Source: Candidatus Paceibacterota bacterium
Lineage (GTDB): Bacteria; Verrucomicrobiota; Verrucomicrobiia; Limisphaerales; UBA8199
NCBI GenBank assembly: GCA_035452965.1
Contig: DAOTCE010000042.1
Coordinates: 1-38,213, forward strand
DNA: 38,213 bases
Direction: 5' to 3'
Of this stretch, positions 24,037 through 31,169 are shown piece by piece. Below the pieces are notes generated by a model that did not search any database, was not told the origin of the DNA, and saw only the letters and a list, made by a program, of their open reading frames with translations. How positions within the stretch are numbered: position 1 is the stretch's first letter; every line of letters begins with the position of its first letter. A program made the translations under genes and the position numbers.

Positions 24037-24426
24037 TCATGCGAGGACGGACCTGGGAATTGCCATGCTGGGGTTCGGCGTCAAGTCCGGCTGAACGCAG
24101 AGTTTGCGGATCTCGGAGCGAAGGAGGCTCGCGAGTCGGAAAAGGTCGCGGGTGGACTCGTAATCGAACTTGCGCTTGGCGAGTTCGCCTTCGACCTGCT
24201 CGAGATGTTTGGCCAGGCAGGCAAGCTCATGTTCGTGCGTGGCCAGGAGCTTTTCCTGGAGAGCTTCGATCTCGAGGGCACGGAGGGCGCGCAATTCCTC
24301 AAGATGCTGGCGATTCCAATCCACGAGGGTGCGCTGGGAGACATCAATGGCGACGGCGATGCGGGCGAGGCTCCATCCCTTGGCCCGGAGTTCGAGGAAA
24401 CGGCTTTTGGTATCGGCCGAGTGCAT
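24037..24426 (-). CDS. HTH protein with coiled coil, probable DNA-binding
   Basis: 129 residues. MHSADTKSRFLELRAKGWSL then ARIAVAIDVSQRTLVDWNRQ is a homeodomain-like helix-turn-helix of the transposase/terminase-small-subunit type, followed by a long charged helix (LRALRALEIEALQEKLLATH, LAKHLEQVEGELAKRKFDYE). Such proteins occur singly in Verrucomicrobiota. No polysaccharide motif; it may regulate the locus or be a passenger. Surrounded on both sides by repeat-rich DNA. Confidence 0.6.
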   Translation of the reverse strand: MHSADTKSRFLELRAKGWSLARIAVAIDVSQRTLVDWNRQHLEELRALRALEIEALQEKLLATHEHELACLAKHLEQVEGELAKRKFDYESTRDLFRLASLLRSEIRKLCVQPDLTPNPSMAIPRSVLA

Positions 24427-24754
24427 ATCAATTGTTCAAGACTGTTAATTCAATTCGTGGCGCGCCGGTCCGCGGCGCAGGCCTACAAGCGCGCCCGCAC
24501 CGGCAGTTATAGCACATGATTTCGGGCGCGAGGGGCGAGCGATGGAGGAGGAAGGGGAAGGAGACGCCAGGAGATGCCTACAGATGCCTGTAGCCGCCTG
24601 TAGCCGCCAAAAATGTTTAAGAAAAGGGTTGACCACTTCTGAAGAGGGAGAAGTTGAAATTCAAGAGGCACCGCGAAAGACACGAAAGGCACGAACGAGG
24701 GTAGCCACAGATGGAACCTGACGTTGAGTTGCCCGGGGACTACCGGCCAACTGA
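24427..24754. other. Non-coding region with short tandem repeats
   Basis: No gene seen. A decamer is repeated about 3.6 times at 24572-24607 (GATGCCTACA, GATGCCTGTA, GCCGCCTGTA, GCCGCC). Near 24672-24700 a 9-nt motif (GAAAGACAC, GAAAGGCAC, GAACG) is repeated, followed by AGCCACAGATGG, a phrase also found in dispersed short repeats of related genomes as far as I recall. Confidence 0.55.
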
Positions 24755-25600
24755 CTATGGCCTTCCGTTAGCTGTCTCCCGCACACTCTTTTCCGTCTCA
24801 CCATGCCCTGCCCTTGACGTTCCTCTCAGATACTCCCAAGCGAGGCCCAAATACTCATTTATGGCGCGTTCCGTGTAGCAAAAGTTGCTGGAGTTGGGAA
24901 AAAGTCGGGTTGGGCTCCACGGCGCCTGCGTGACCGTGTCCACAACGTAACCACTCGGCGCCGGGATCGCGTCCAGTTGGTGCCGGCGGGCAATCAACAT
25001 GGCCCGAGGCAGATGGGAGGCACTGGAAACGAGCCATACTCGATTGGTGCCGGCCACCCGGCGGCACCAAGCGATCTCGTCCTCCGTGACCCGCGCCTCA
25101 GCGCAGACCTGCGCCGTGTGGCTTTCCATCCCGAGGATCGACAACACCTGCGCCAGCACCTGCTCCTTTTCCTGCTTGCTGACGGCCGGCCCGGCCACCG
25201 AAACCAGCAACGTGGAATTCGTCAGCGAGCGATGCAGCCGGAGGCCCTCTATGATGCGCTGGAGCGCTTCATCGCTGAAGCGCGCCGCTGGCGGGCGATT
25301 GGTGTCAGCGGACAACCCCATGCCGAGCACCATAATAAAGCCGGCCTCGCCGTTCACTGACCACTGACCACTGTCCACCGCCCGGGCCGGATACTGTCTT
25401 TCCAGGTGCAGCAGAGCGTAGCGAGGCAGCCAAGGATACCCAAACGCCAGCAGCAACGTCGTGCCTGCTATCACCAAGGCACGCCCGAGCTTTTTGCGCT
25501 TGTGGCTAAATGCGCAGAGCGCTATGCCCAAAAGCAAGAGCCCCGCGCACAACGGCACGGGGAATAAGAAACGCGAGAGCAACTTCTTCAGGAAGAACAC
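24755..25600 (-). CDS. DUF218 (ElyC/YdcF-like) membrane protein
   Basis: 281 residues, GTG start (MFFLKKLLSRFLFPVPLCAG). Two N-terminal membrane segments (~11-30 and 41-56) then a periplasmic DUF218 domain: IMVLGMGLSADTNRPPAARFSDEALQRIIEGLRLHR, VSVAGPAVSKQEKEQV, VWLVSSASHLPRAMLIARRH and the closing NSSNFCYTERAINEYLGLAW. Known members act in envelope or undecaprenyl-phosphate metabolism, often near polysaccharide genes. The stretch ARAVDSGQWSVNGEAG (73-88) between membrane part and domain is encoded by the heptamer array at 25355-25382. Confidence 0.8.
   Translation of the reverse strand: MFFLKKLLSRFLFPVPLCAGLLLLGIALCAFSHKRKKLGRALVIAGTTLLLAFGYPWLPRYALLHLERQYPARAVDSGQWSVNGEAGFIMVLGMGLSADTNRPPAARFSDEALQRIIEGLRLHRSLTNSTLLVSVAGPAVSKQEKEQVLAQVLSILGMESHTAQVCAEARVTEDEIAWCRRVAGTNRVWLVSSASHLPRAMLIARRHQLDAIPAPSGYVVDTVTQAPWSPTRLFPNSSNFCYTERAINEYLGLAWEYLRGTSRAGHGETEKSVRETANGRP
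25355..25382. repeat. Heptamer array (CACTGAC) in the DUF218 gene
   Basis: Four units in strict 7-nt phase: CACTGAC, CACTGAC, CACTGTC, CACCGCC. Located at the junction between the membrane-anchoring part and the DUF218 domain. Confidence 0.85.
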
Positions 25601-25649
25601 AAGGAAGAAACGGGAATGGGGTAAGCCGAAAGCAGAAAATGGCTGATAG

Positions 25650-25790
25650 GATCAGAGAGGGTGCATCTCAATTTCTTGAAGGAGCGCGGACATTCCTGTC
25701 CGCCCAGACTCCCGCTGACCTCGAAGCGGACAGGAATGTCCGCGCTCCATCCCCACCGTTGCAGGAAAGTGAGATGCGCCCGATCAGAGA
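25650..25790. mobile_element. Palindromic MITE-like element with 9-bp duplication
   Basis: GATCAGAGA at 25650-25658 and 25782-25790 flanks a 123-bp element. Its ends GGGTGCATCTCA (25659-25670) and TGAGATGCGCCC (25770-25781) match at 11 of 12 positions, and inside is a perfect 23-bp inverted repeat (25681-25703 with 25726-25748, starting GGAGCGCGGACATTCC) around a 22-nt spacer. The right duplication contains the stop codon of the WecG-like gene. I recall related GCGGACATTCCTGTCCGC palindromes as common in Verrucomicrobiota. Confidence 0.75.
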
Positions 25791-26659
25791 ACAGCTCTTC
25801 GAAGGAGACGGCGGAGCGCGACCTTGAAGAGGAGGCCGGCGATGACTGTGACGCAGCGCAAGTTGCGGAGAAAAGTCCGACGCCCGCCCGTTATTGTGCG
25901 AAACAGCCATTCCATGCCGATGGCGCGAACCCAGGGCGGGGCCCAAGGCCGATGACCGGAATGGAAATCGAAGGCGGCACCGACGGGCAGGATTACCGGG
26001 ACCTTGATGCGCCCTACCTGCTCCGCGGCCCATAATTCCTGTTTTGGACTGCCGAGGCAGACCCAGAGCAAGTGCGCGCCGCTAGAGTCGATCATGGATT
26101 TGATTTCGAGCTGTTCTTGCTGAGTCAATTCGCGAAAGGGCGGGCTATGGGTGCCGGCAACCAGCAGACCCGGATAGCGGCTGGTGAGGCGCTCGGCTAA
26201 TCGCTGAGCAACCCCAGGCGAGCCACCGTAGAAGAAGTGCCTCCAACCCCGCGACAAGCCGTATTCGGCGGCAGCAAGCAGGAAGCTGGGGCCCGGGATC
26301 CGCTCCGGCAGCCGGTGCCCCTGCAGCCGAGCCAACACCGTCAGGGCCACACCATCCGGGAATACGGCCGCAGCTTCTCCGACGCAATCCCGAACCCGCT
26401 CATCCCGGACCACGTTTGACAGGAGACTGGCCTCGCAGAAACAGAAGTAATGACTGCCGCCATCTTTGATGAGTGCACCCGTATATTCGAGAGCGGACTG
26501 GAAGTTCGCGGACGCTATAGCTAGCGGGCCGAGGTTGACTCCGGGCAGCCGTGGAGAGGTGGTTGCCTGGTTGCCAGACGCAACGGGCGGCGAGATGCCG
26601 GCAGGAATGGTTGCCTTACCCATTTGAGTGCTGGGGATAGCTTCAATTCGCGCGGCCAT
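25784..26659 (-). CDS. WecG/TagA/CpsF family glycosyltransferase
   Basis: About 291 residues. I use the ATG (MAARIEAIPSTQMGK) preceded by GGAGGGAGCAGGCTC, which overlaps the end of the previous gene by 17 nt; a longer frame exists. GT26 features: the acceptor-region DGVALTVLARLQGHRLPERIPGPSF, FFYGGSPGVAQRLAERL, LLWVCLGSPKQELWA, VILPVGAAFDFHSGHRPWAP and WLFRTITGGRRTFLRN. The family transfers ManNAc-type or other sugars to lipid-linked acceptors on the inner face of the membrane. The stop codon lies in the target duplication of the palindromic element, so the original last residues may have been changed by that insertion. Confidence 0.88.
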   Translation of the reverse strand: MAARIEAIPSTQMGKATIPAGISPPVASGNQATTSPRLPGVNLGPLAIASANFQSALEYTGALIKDGGSHYFCFCEASLLSNVVRDERVRDCVGEAAAVFPDGVALTVLARLQGHRLPERIPGPSFLLAAAEYGLSRGWRHFFYGGSPGVAQRLAERLTSRYPGLLVAGTHSPPFRELTQQEQLEIKSMIDSSGAHLLWVCLGSPKQELWAAEQVGRIKVPVILPVGAAFDFHSGHRPWAPPWVRAIGMEWLFRTITGGRRTFLRNLRCVTVIAGLLFKVALRRLLRRAVL

Positions 26660-27629
26660 GAGCCTGCTCCCTCCGAACAAGGGCCGGATCGTCCAGAACA
26701 CGTTTGAGGTCCGTGGCTAACCGGGCGGTGAGTTCTTTCTGTCCCTCCCGGTTGAGGTGAACGCGATCGCGGAACAGGTCATGGCGCGCTTCGAGCGGGG
26801 TATTGTAGTCCAGATAGACGATGTTCGAATTGGTCGAAGCAAGGCCACTGAAGATGGAAATTGAGCGCTGGAACTTGGCAGGTTCAGCCCGGTTGAAAAC
26901 ATCTATCGTCGGGATGTAGGCCAACAACAGCCTGGCTCCCCTGGTCGTTACAAACTCAGCCATCAGGTTGAACTGGCGGACATTGTCCTCGTCGAATGAA
27001 ATCCGTCGAAAATTGCCCTGTTCGATCTGCCGGCGCAGGACCTCGACGTTGACCTTGCCGAATTTGTAATTGGTCCACTTCTTCAGGTAGCCGCGGACCG
27101 CGAGGGAAAGCGTCAGCTCGGTGTAACGCGGCGTGCAGAGCACGCGACGCAACAGATATTCGGTTCTTGAAGGGCAGTAGCGGCGAATGTAGCCGCGGAC
27201 ATCCGGATCGGCAATGAACGGGAACAGGAGACGATAGGAGCTGGAGCTGAGGCCGGCCCCGGTAAAGGCATGCGCGTCCACGCCGTAGACAACGGCACGG
27301 ACCGAGTCGGGCTGTCGCTTGAAGTAGTATCGGATCATCATCAGCCGGTCGGACGTGTTCGCGCCTTCAACCGCGAATTTGGCGACCGGCACTCCGAGCT
27401 CGCGCTCAAGCGCTATTTTGTCAACGCCCAGAACCAAATGCGAATGGCCAACGCACAGGACCTGGGCCGGAACGTCCATCCCGTAATACCGGTCCAGTCC
27501 GCGAAGGAAAACCCAGCCGGCCAAGCGATCCAGGGTCAGGAACAGGACCAGCAAGAGGAGGCCTTTCGCGGCGAACCGCCTGAGCAGCGATCGCTGCAAA
27601 CGCAAATCACTCACAAGCGGGCTGGGCAT
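26643..27629 (-). CDS. Membrane-anchored SGNH-like protein, partner of MBOAT
   Basis: About 328 residues from the ATG MPSPLVSDLRLQRSLLRR; the open frame extends upstream only through heptamer repeats. One N-terminal membrane segment (GLLLLVLFLTLDRLAGWVFL). The rest resembles SGNH/AlgJ-DltD-like proteins: VLCVGHSHLVLGVD (block with GHSH in place of GDS), YGVDAHAF, and the C-terminal DRVHLNREGQKEL supplying the catalytic His/Asp block. Such proteins sit beside MBOAT acyltransferases and complete transfer of acetyl groups to exported polysaccharide. The gene lies directly after the MBOAT gene and overlaps the WecG-like gene. Confidence 0.7.
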   Translation of the reverse strand: MPSPLVSDLRLQRSLLRRFAAKGLLLLVLFLTLDRLAGWVFLRGLDRYYGMDVPAQVLCVGHSHLVLGVDKIALERELGVPVAKFAVEGANTSDRLMMIRYYFKRQPDSVRAVVYGVDAHAFTGAGLSSSSYRLLFPFIADPDVRGYIRRYCPSRTEYLLRRVLCTPRYTELTLSLAVRGYLKKWTNYKFGKVNVEVLRRQIEQGNFRRISFDEDNVRQFNLMAEFVTTRGARLLLAYIPTIDVFNRAEPAKFQRSISIFSGLASTNSNIVYLDYNTPLEARHDLFRDRVHLNREGQKELTARLATDLKRVLDDPALVRREQAHGRAN

Positions 27630-27639
27630 TCTAAGAGAA

Positions 27640-27730
27640 GAAAGCAGAACACAGAAAGCAGAAATTCTTTTACACGGAAAACAGAAAGCGTAGGGGAAAA
27701 GCTGATACGTTGAAATTCTGGCATGCTGAA
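27640..27730. repeat. Heptamer-phased array between MBOAT and SGNH genes
   Basis: Clear units GAAAGCA, GAACACA, GAAAGCA, GAAATTC (27640-27667) and further 7-nt-spaced GAAA/TGAAAT-type units to about 27730. The array ends 11 nt from the SGNH start codon and occupies half of the 196-nt gap, leaving no obvious Shine-Dalgarno sequence. Confidence 0.7.
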
Positions 27731-27825
27731 ATCGGGCGATGGATTTGCGGAGTCTGGAACCGATGATCGCGAATATTGCGAGGAGTTCTTCGATTTCGCG
27801 CAGGGGTCGCAGCCTGCTCTGCGTG

Positions 27826-29259
27826 TCAGAACTGGAAATAGATGAAGTCGTTGCCGCTCTTGCCGAACATGGAGATACCCAGGAGCATGACAAGGTACCC
27901 GCACCAACGCACAGCGATGGGGACCCCAACCCTGGAAAAGTAAAGCGGCAGCCGGTTCCTATATTGAAGCATCTGGACGGCGATGAGCACCAGGATTAAG
28001 CCAATACCGAGCATCGTAGAAACCGAGGAGAAGCCGGGATAGATGGGCAGGGAAAGATCCGTGCAGATGCGAGAAACAATGAGCAGCGCATCCTGCAGGG
28101 AGGCGGCGCGGAAAAAGACCCATGCCAGCAGGACCAGGTGGAAGGTGATGAGGATCTGCAGGCCGGCTTTGAGCCGTTCGGGCACGCGGCAGAGGGCGCA
28201 TAACCTGCCGGCATAAGGGCCGACGAATTTCTCCAGCAGGTAATATCCTCCGTGCAGCAGTCCCCAGATCACGAAGGTCCAATTTGCGCCATGCCAAAGG
28301 CCGCTGACGGCGAACACGGCCACGATATTGAACGCCCAGCGAGCCGACGAGACCCGGCTGCCACCCATGGGAATGTAGACATAGTCCCGGAACCAGGTGG
28401 AAAGGGAGATATGCCAGCGCTGCCAGAAATCGGAAATGGAGCGGGCGAGGTAGGGCAGGTTGAAATTCTGCATCAGGTCATAGCCGAGCACGCGGGCCGA
28501 GCCGATGGCGATATCGGTGTAGCCGGAGAAATCGCAGTAGATCTGAAACGCGAAGCAGTAAGTCGCCAGGAGCAACGTAAGGCCCGAATGATCGGCGGCG
28601 TGGGGATAGATCTGGTTGACGTACTCGGCGAGGCGGTCGGCGATCACCACCTTTTTGAAGAAGCCCCACAGCATGAGCTTGAGGCCCGAACTGAGCCGGG
28701 CCACGTCGAAATGGTTCTCACGCTCCAATTGCGGGAGCAGGCGGTTGGCGCGCTCAATCGGCCCGGCCACCAGGAGCGGGAAGAATGAAACGTAGAGCGC
28801 GAATTTCGCAAAGCTGCGCTCGACCGGAATTTTCCCGCGGTACAGGTCAATGATATAGCTGAGCGTTTGGAACGTGTGAAAGGAAACGCCGATGGGCAGC
28901 AGGATATCCAGCCGCGGGACGTGGTAAGGCGCCTGAAGAAAAGCGAACAGGCTGCGGAGGGACTCATTGGCGAAGTTGTAGTATTTGAAGAAGAAAAGGA
29001 TCGCCAGGGTCATTACTACACCGGCCACCAGGAATCCCTTTTTGGCTCTCGGTGTCCTGGCCTTTACCATTTGCAGGCCGCAGAGGAAATTGATTTCGGT
29101 CTGGACAATGATCAGGGCGACGTATTCCCAGCGCCAGCACATGTAGAAGTAGTAGCTGGCCAGGAGGAGAAACGCCGTCCGCCACCGAAACGGCGCGGCA
29201 AAGTACAGCAGGCAGACGATCGGGAAGAAGAGGAGGTATTGGAAGGAGTTGAAGAGCAT
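27826..29259 (-). CDS. MBOAT family O-acyltransferase (AlgI-like)
   Basis: 477 residues with about ten membrane segments. MLFNSFQYLLFFPIVCLLYF and FLLLASYYFYMCWRWEY are the characteristic N terminus; LPIGVSFHTFQTLSYIIDLYRG, PLLVAGPIERANRLLPQL, DFSGYTDIAIGSARVLGY, ISDFWQRWHISLSTWFRDYVYIPMGG and SGLWHGANWTFVIWGLLHG contain the conserved active-site region with the MBOAT His. It moves an acyl (usually acetyl) group across the membrane onto polysaccharide, with the SGNH-like protein as partner. The start codon is only seven bases from an 8-nt tandem repeat and has no Shine-Dalgarno sequence. Confidence 0.93.
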   Translation of the reverse strand: MLFNSFQYLLFFPIVCLLYFAAPFRWRTAFLLLASYYFYMCWRWEYVALIIVQTEINFLCGLQMVKARTPRAKKGFLVAGVVMTLAILFFFKYYNFANESLRSLFAFLQAPYHVPRLDILLPIGVSFHTFQTLSYIIDLYRGKIPVERSFAKFALYVSFFPLLVAGPIERANRLLPQLERENHFDVARLSSGLKLMLWGFFKKVVIADRLAEYVNQIYPHAADHSGLTLLLATYCFAFQIYCDFSGYTDIAIGSARVLGYDLMQNFNLPYLARSISDFWQRWHISLSTWFRDYVYIPMGGSRVSSARWAFNIVAVFAVSGLWHGANWTFVIWGLLHGGYYLLEKFVGPYAGRLCALCRVPERLKAGLQILITFHLVLLAWVFFRAASLQDALLIVSRICTDLSLPIYPGFSSVSTMLGIGLILVLIAVQMLQYRNRLPLYFSRVGVPIAVRWCGYLVMLLGISMFGKSGNDFIYFQF

Positions 29260-29265
29260 TGGGGC

Positions 29266-29313
29266 GGTGCGTCGGTGCGTCGGTGCGTCAGTGCATCAGT
29301 GCGTCAGTGAGAC
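29266..29313. repeat. Octamer tandem array (GGTGCGTC) at MBOAT start
   Basis: Six 8-nt units: GGTGCGTC three times perfectly, then AGTGCATC, AGTGCGTC, AGTGAGAC. It fills the whole gap between two genes: the stop codon of the four-helix-bundle gene (29304-29306) is inside it and the MBOAT start follows seven bases later. Related octamers occur at 32821-32860 and in 33235-33298. Confidence 0.95.
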
Positions 29314-29687
29314 GAGCAGAAGGATTCGTAATGTGCAATCATCGAACCGAGCCTGCGCCCAACCTCAGCCGCTTGTTCCAGGAGCTTCGCATGCTCGACG
29401 ACCGAAAGGCACCCGCAGGCCAAGGCGGTGTCTATCCAGTGGAAGGTCTCCTGCAACTCGCCATCACTATCCGTCAGCTTACTTAGAAAATGAGCCGGAT
29501 ACCTGCGTTTAGCCCACGATTCCGCAAGGTTTGCTCCAATGGAACGCGAGCTACGGCGAATTTGATCTGTAAGCGCGAACTTCTCGACATCTGGCCAGTG
29601 CTTGGAGGCAGTAAAGATGTTCTGCTGCAGTTCGAAAGCCAACTGGTACGCCTCGAGATCCCGGAACGACTGCGCCAATCTGCTCAT
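29304..29687 (-). CDS. Four-helix-bundle protein (S23/IVP family)
   Basis: 127 residues from MSRLAQSFRDLEAYQLAFEL. The pattern F.DLEAYQLA...LTDQIRRSSRSIGANLAESWAKRR...FLSKLTDSDGELQETFHWIDTALACG is the four-helix-bundle protein family first seen as products of 23S rRNA intervening sequences and now found scattered in many genomes, with unknown function. It is an odd passenger in a polysaccharide operon, bracketed by repeat arrays on both sides (29266-29313 and 29708-29777), which may hint that it moved in with them. Confidence 0.85.
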   Translation of the reverse strand: MSRLAQSFRDLEAYQLAFELQQNIFTASKHWPDVEKFALTDQIRRSSRSIGANLAESWAKRRYPAHFLSKLTDSDGELQETFHWIDTALACGCLSVVEHAKLLEQAAEVGRRLGSMIAHYESFCSSH

Positions 29688-29707
29688 AGTGTCTTGCTTC
29701 TTGCTGC

Positions 29708-29777
29708 TCCACCGCCCACCGCCCACTGTCTACCGCCTACCGCTTCCCGCCTACCGCTTCGCGCTTCGCGCTTAGCG
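29708..29777. repeat. Ten-unit heptamer array at the end of a GT4 gene
   Basis: Units in strict 7-nt phase: TCCACCG, CCCACCG, CCCACTG, TCTACCG, CCTACCG, CTTCCCG, CCTACCG, CTTCGCG, CTTCGCG, CTTAGCG. The GT4 stop codon (29737-29739) and its last ~13 residues (SAKREAVGGKR) are inside. Confidence 0.95.
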
Positions 29778-30996
29778 CCTTTTGGCAGATCTCCATAAAA
29801 CGCTTCGCGACGACGTCTTCGCTGTAGACGCGGAGGGCTTTTTCGCGTCCGGCTTCGCCCAGGCGGGCGCAAAGCGCGGGATCGGCGACCAACGCTTGAA
29901 TCTTCTGAACCAGGTCGGCCACGTTCCGCGTCTCGAACAGCAACCCCGTCCGCCCCTCGTCAACAATCTCGGGCAGGACGCCGATACGCGAAGCCACCAC
30001 CGGCTTGCGTAATGCCATGGCGTGGGTAACCACATTGGGAAATCCCTCGAAGCACCGGGTGGAGAGCACGACCAGGCGCGATTCGGAGATAATCCGGTTC
30101 AAGTCTGGTCGGTTGAGGAAGCCCAGCCAGCGCACATTGGGCGGAGAGGCGGCGACCAATTCCGGCATGCGTTCAGTGGCGCCGGCGACTGCGAAGGGGA
30201 GATTCGGGAGAAGGCGGGCGGCGGCGACGAAATCCTCGATGCCTTTCTCGGGGCTGGCCCGGCCGACGAAAGCGATGGAGCCGGAGGACGGTGGACGGTG
30301 GACAGAGGACGGATCGGGGACAGAAGACGGAGGACGGAGGACGGAGGACGGTGCTATTTCTGCTTTCTGCCCGTCGCCGTCGGCGATGGCGGGCGTCATA
30401 TTAGGCAGGATCTCGATGCGCTCGGGAGGGATGCCCTGGGCGATGAACCGCTGTTTCTGAAACTCGGACAGGACGATGACTATGTTGACATTGTCCAGAA
30501 TCCGGCGGGAAACGCGGGCCGCCCAACCGCGCAAGGCGTAGCCGGCACTTTTGACCACGTCGCGCTCGCAGTTGCGCAACACGCACCAGTATTCCCGACC
30601 GCCCAGGCACCGCTCGCACACCTCGCCGTGGCTCAAGTGCAATCCGCTCGGGCAAAACAGGCGGTAGTTCGGGCAGCGCATCACCACCGGAATGCCACGC
30701 CTGGCGCAAGGCGTTAGGACGCTTGGCGACAGCAGCGGATACAGGTTTTGGACGAGGACGAGGTCCGGCTTTTCGCCATCCAACGTCTTGGCCATGCGGC
30801 GCGCCATCCAGGGGTTGTGGATGCCGGCAAAGAAGGCCTTGGCGTTACCAGCGATGGAATGATCAATTTCCGCTGAACTGCGCCGCAGCCAAACGATGCC
30901 ATGCCCTTGCCGCTGTGCCAGACCGGCCAGTGTCTCCAGCGCGTGCTCTTCACCGCTGGGACGGCCGTAGTCGTTATGGGCCACCAATATTCTCAA
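29737..30996 (-). CDS. Family 4 glycosyltransferase with repeat-encoded linker
   Basis: 419 residues from the TTG that gives MRILVAHNDYGRPSGEEHAL; frame upstream is heptamer repeat. GT-B retaining enzyme: N-terminal domain with PDLVLVQNLYPLLSPSV and a Cys-rich FCPSGLHLSHGEVCERCLGG (four Cys, possible metal site seen in some GT4 families), C-terminal nucleotide-sugar domain with VGRASPEKGIEDFV, RWLGFLNRPDLNRII and the CFEGFPNVVTHAMALRKP E-x7-E region. Between ILPNMTPAIADGD and IAFVGR lie about 30 residues (SSVLRPPSSVPDPSSVHRPP) encoded by the heptamer array 30283-30373. The start and stop codons also touch arrays. Confidence 0.88.
   Translation of the reverse strand: MRILVAHNDYGRPSGEEHALETLAGLAQRQGHGIVWLRRSSAEIDHSIAGNAKAFFAGIHNPWMARRMAKTLDGEKPDLVLVQNLYPLLSPSVLTPCARRGIPVVMRCPNYRLFCPSGLHLSHGEVCERCLGGREYWCVLRNCERDVVKSAGYALRGWAARVSRRILDNVNIVIVLSEFQKQRFIAQGIPPERIEILPNMTPAIADGDGQKAEIAPSSVLRPPSSVPDPSSVHRPPSSGSIAFVGRASPEKGIEDFVAAARLLPNLPFAVAGATERMPELVAASPPNVRWLGFLNRPDLNRIISESRLVVLSTRCFEGFPNVVTHAMALRKPVVASRIGVLPEIVDEGRTGLLFETRNVADLVQKIQALVADPALCARLGEAGREKALRVYSEDVVAKRFMEICQKALSAKREAVGGKR
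30283..30373. repeat. Thirteen-unit heptamer array in GT4 interdomain linker
   Basis: Strict 7-nt phase throughout: GGAGGAC, GGTGGAC, GGTGGAC, AGAGGAC, GGATCGG, GGACAGA, AGACGGA, GGACGGA, GGACGGA, GGACGGT, GCTATTT, CTGCTTT, CTGCCCG. The array switches from a GGACGGA family to the CTGCTTT family without losing phase. 91 bp, coding for residues ~208-238 of the glycosyltransferase. Confidence 0.97.
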
Positions 30997-31022
30997 AAGC
31001 AGAAAGCAGAAATCAAAGGTCA
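30995..31022. repeat. Heptamer units at the GT4 start codon
   Basis: AAAAGCA, GAAAGCA, GAAATCA, AAGGTCA in 7-nt phase; the first unit overlaps the TTG start codon. Same AGCAGAAA family as at 27640, 31135, 32556 and 22938. Confidence 0.8.
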
Positions 31023-31134
31023 GCGACCTGCTGGAGCAGCGAACCGATTCCGCAGGCAAAAAGCCATGTCACGGGCTAAGAGCGTGTTTGAAAAATGGGC
31101 GTAAGGGAGGGCGAATTTGCAGACACACTCTAAG

Positions 31135-31169
31135 GAAAGCAGAAAGCAGCAAGGGGAAATCAAGGAGCG
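31135..31169. repeat. Heptamer units at the end of the polymerase gene
   Basis: GAAAGCA, GAAAGCA, GCAAGGG, GAAATCA, AGGAGCG. The stop codon of the polymerase/ligase gene (31160-31162) is the TCA of the fourth unit. Confidence 0.75.

Noticed and set aside
23761..24519. A 252-codon plus-strand frame covering repeats and the HTH gene
   Set aside because: It begins in a dispersed repeat and is antisense to an HTH/coiled-coil protein that has a credible fold; no domain on the plus strand.
27630..27929. Longer N terminus for the SGNH-like protein
   Set aside because: The extra 100 codons run through the heptamer array and the end of the MBOAT gene in another frame and show no protein-like pattern; MPSPLVS followed by a membrane segment is a better start.
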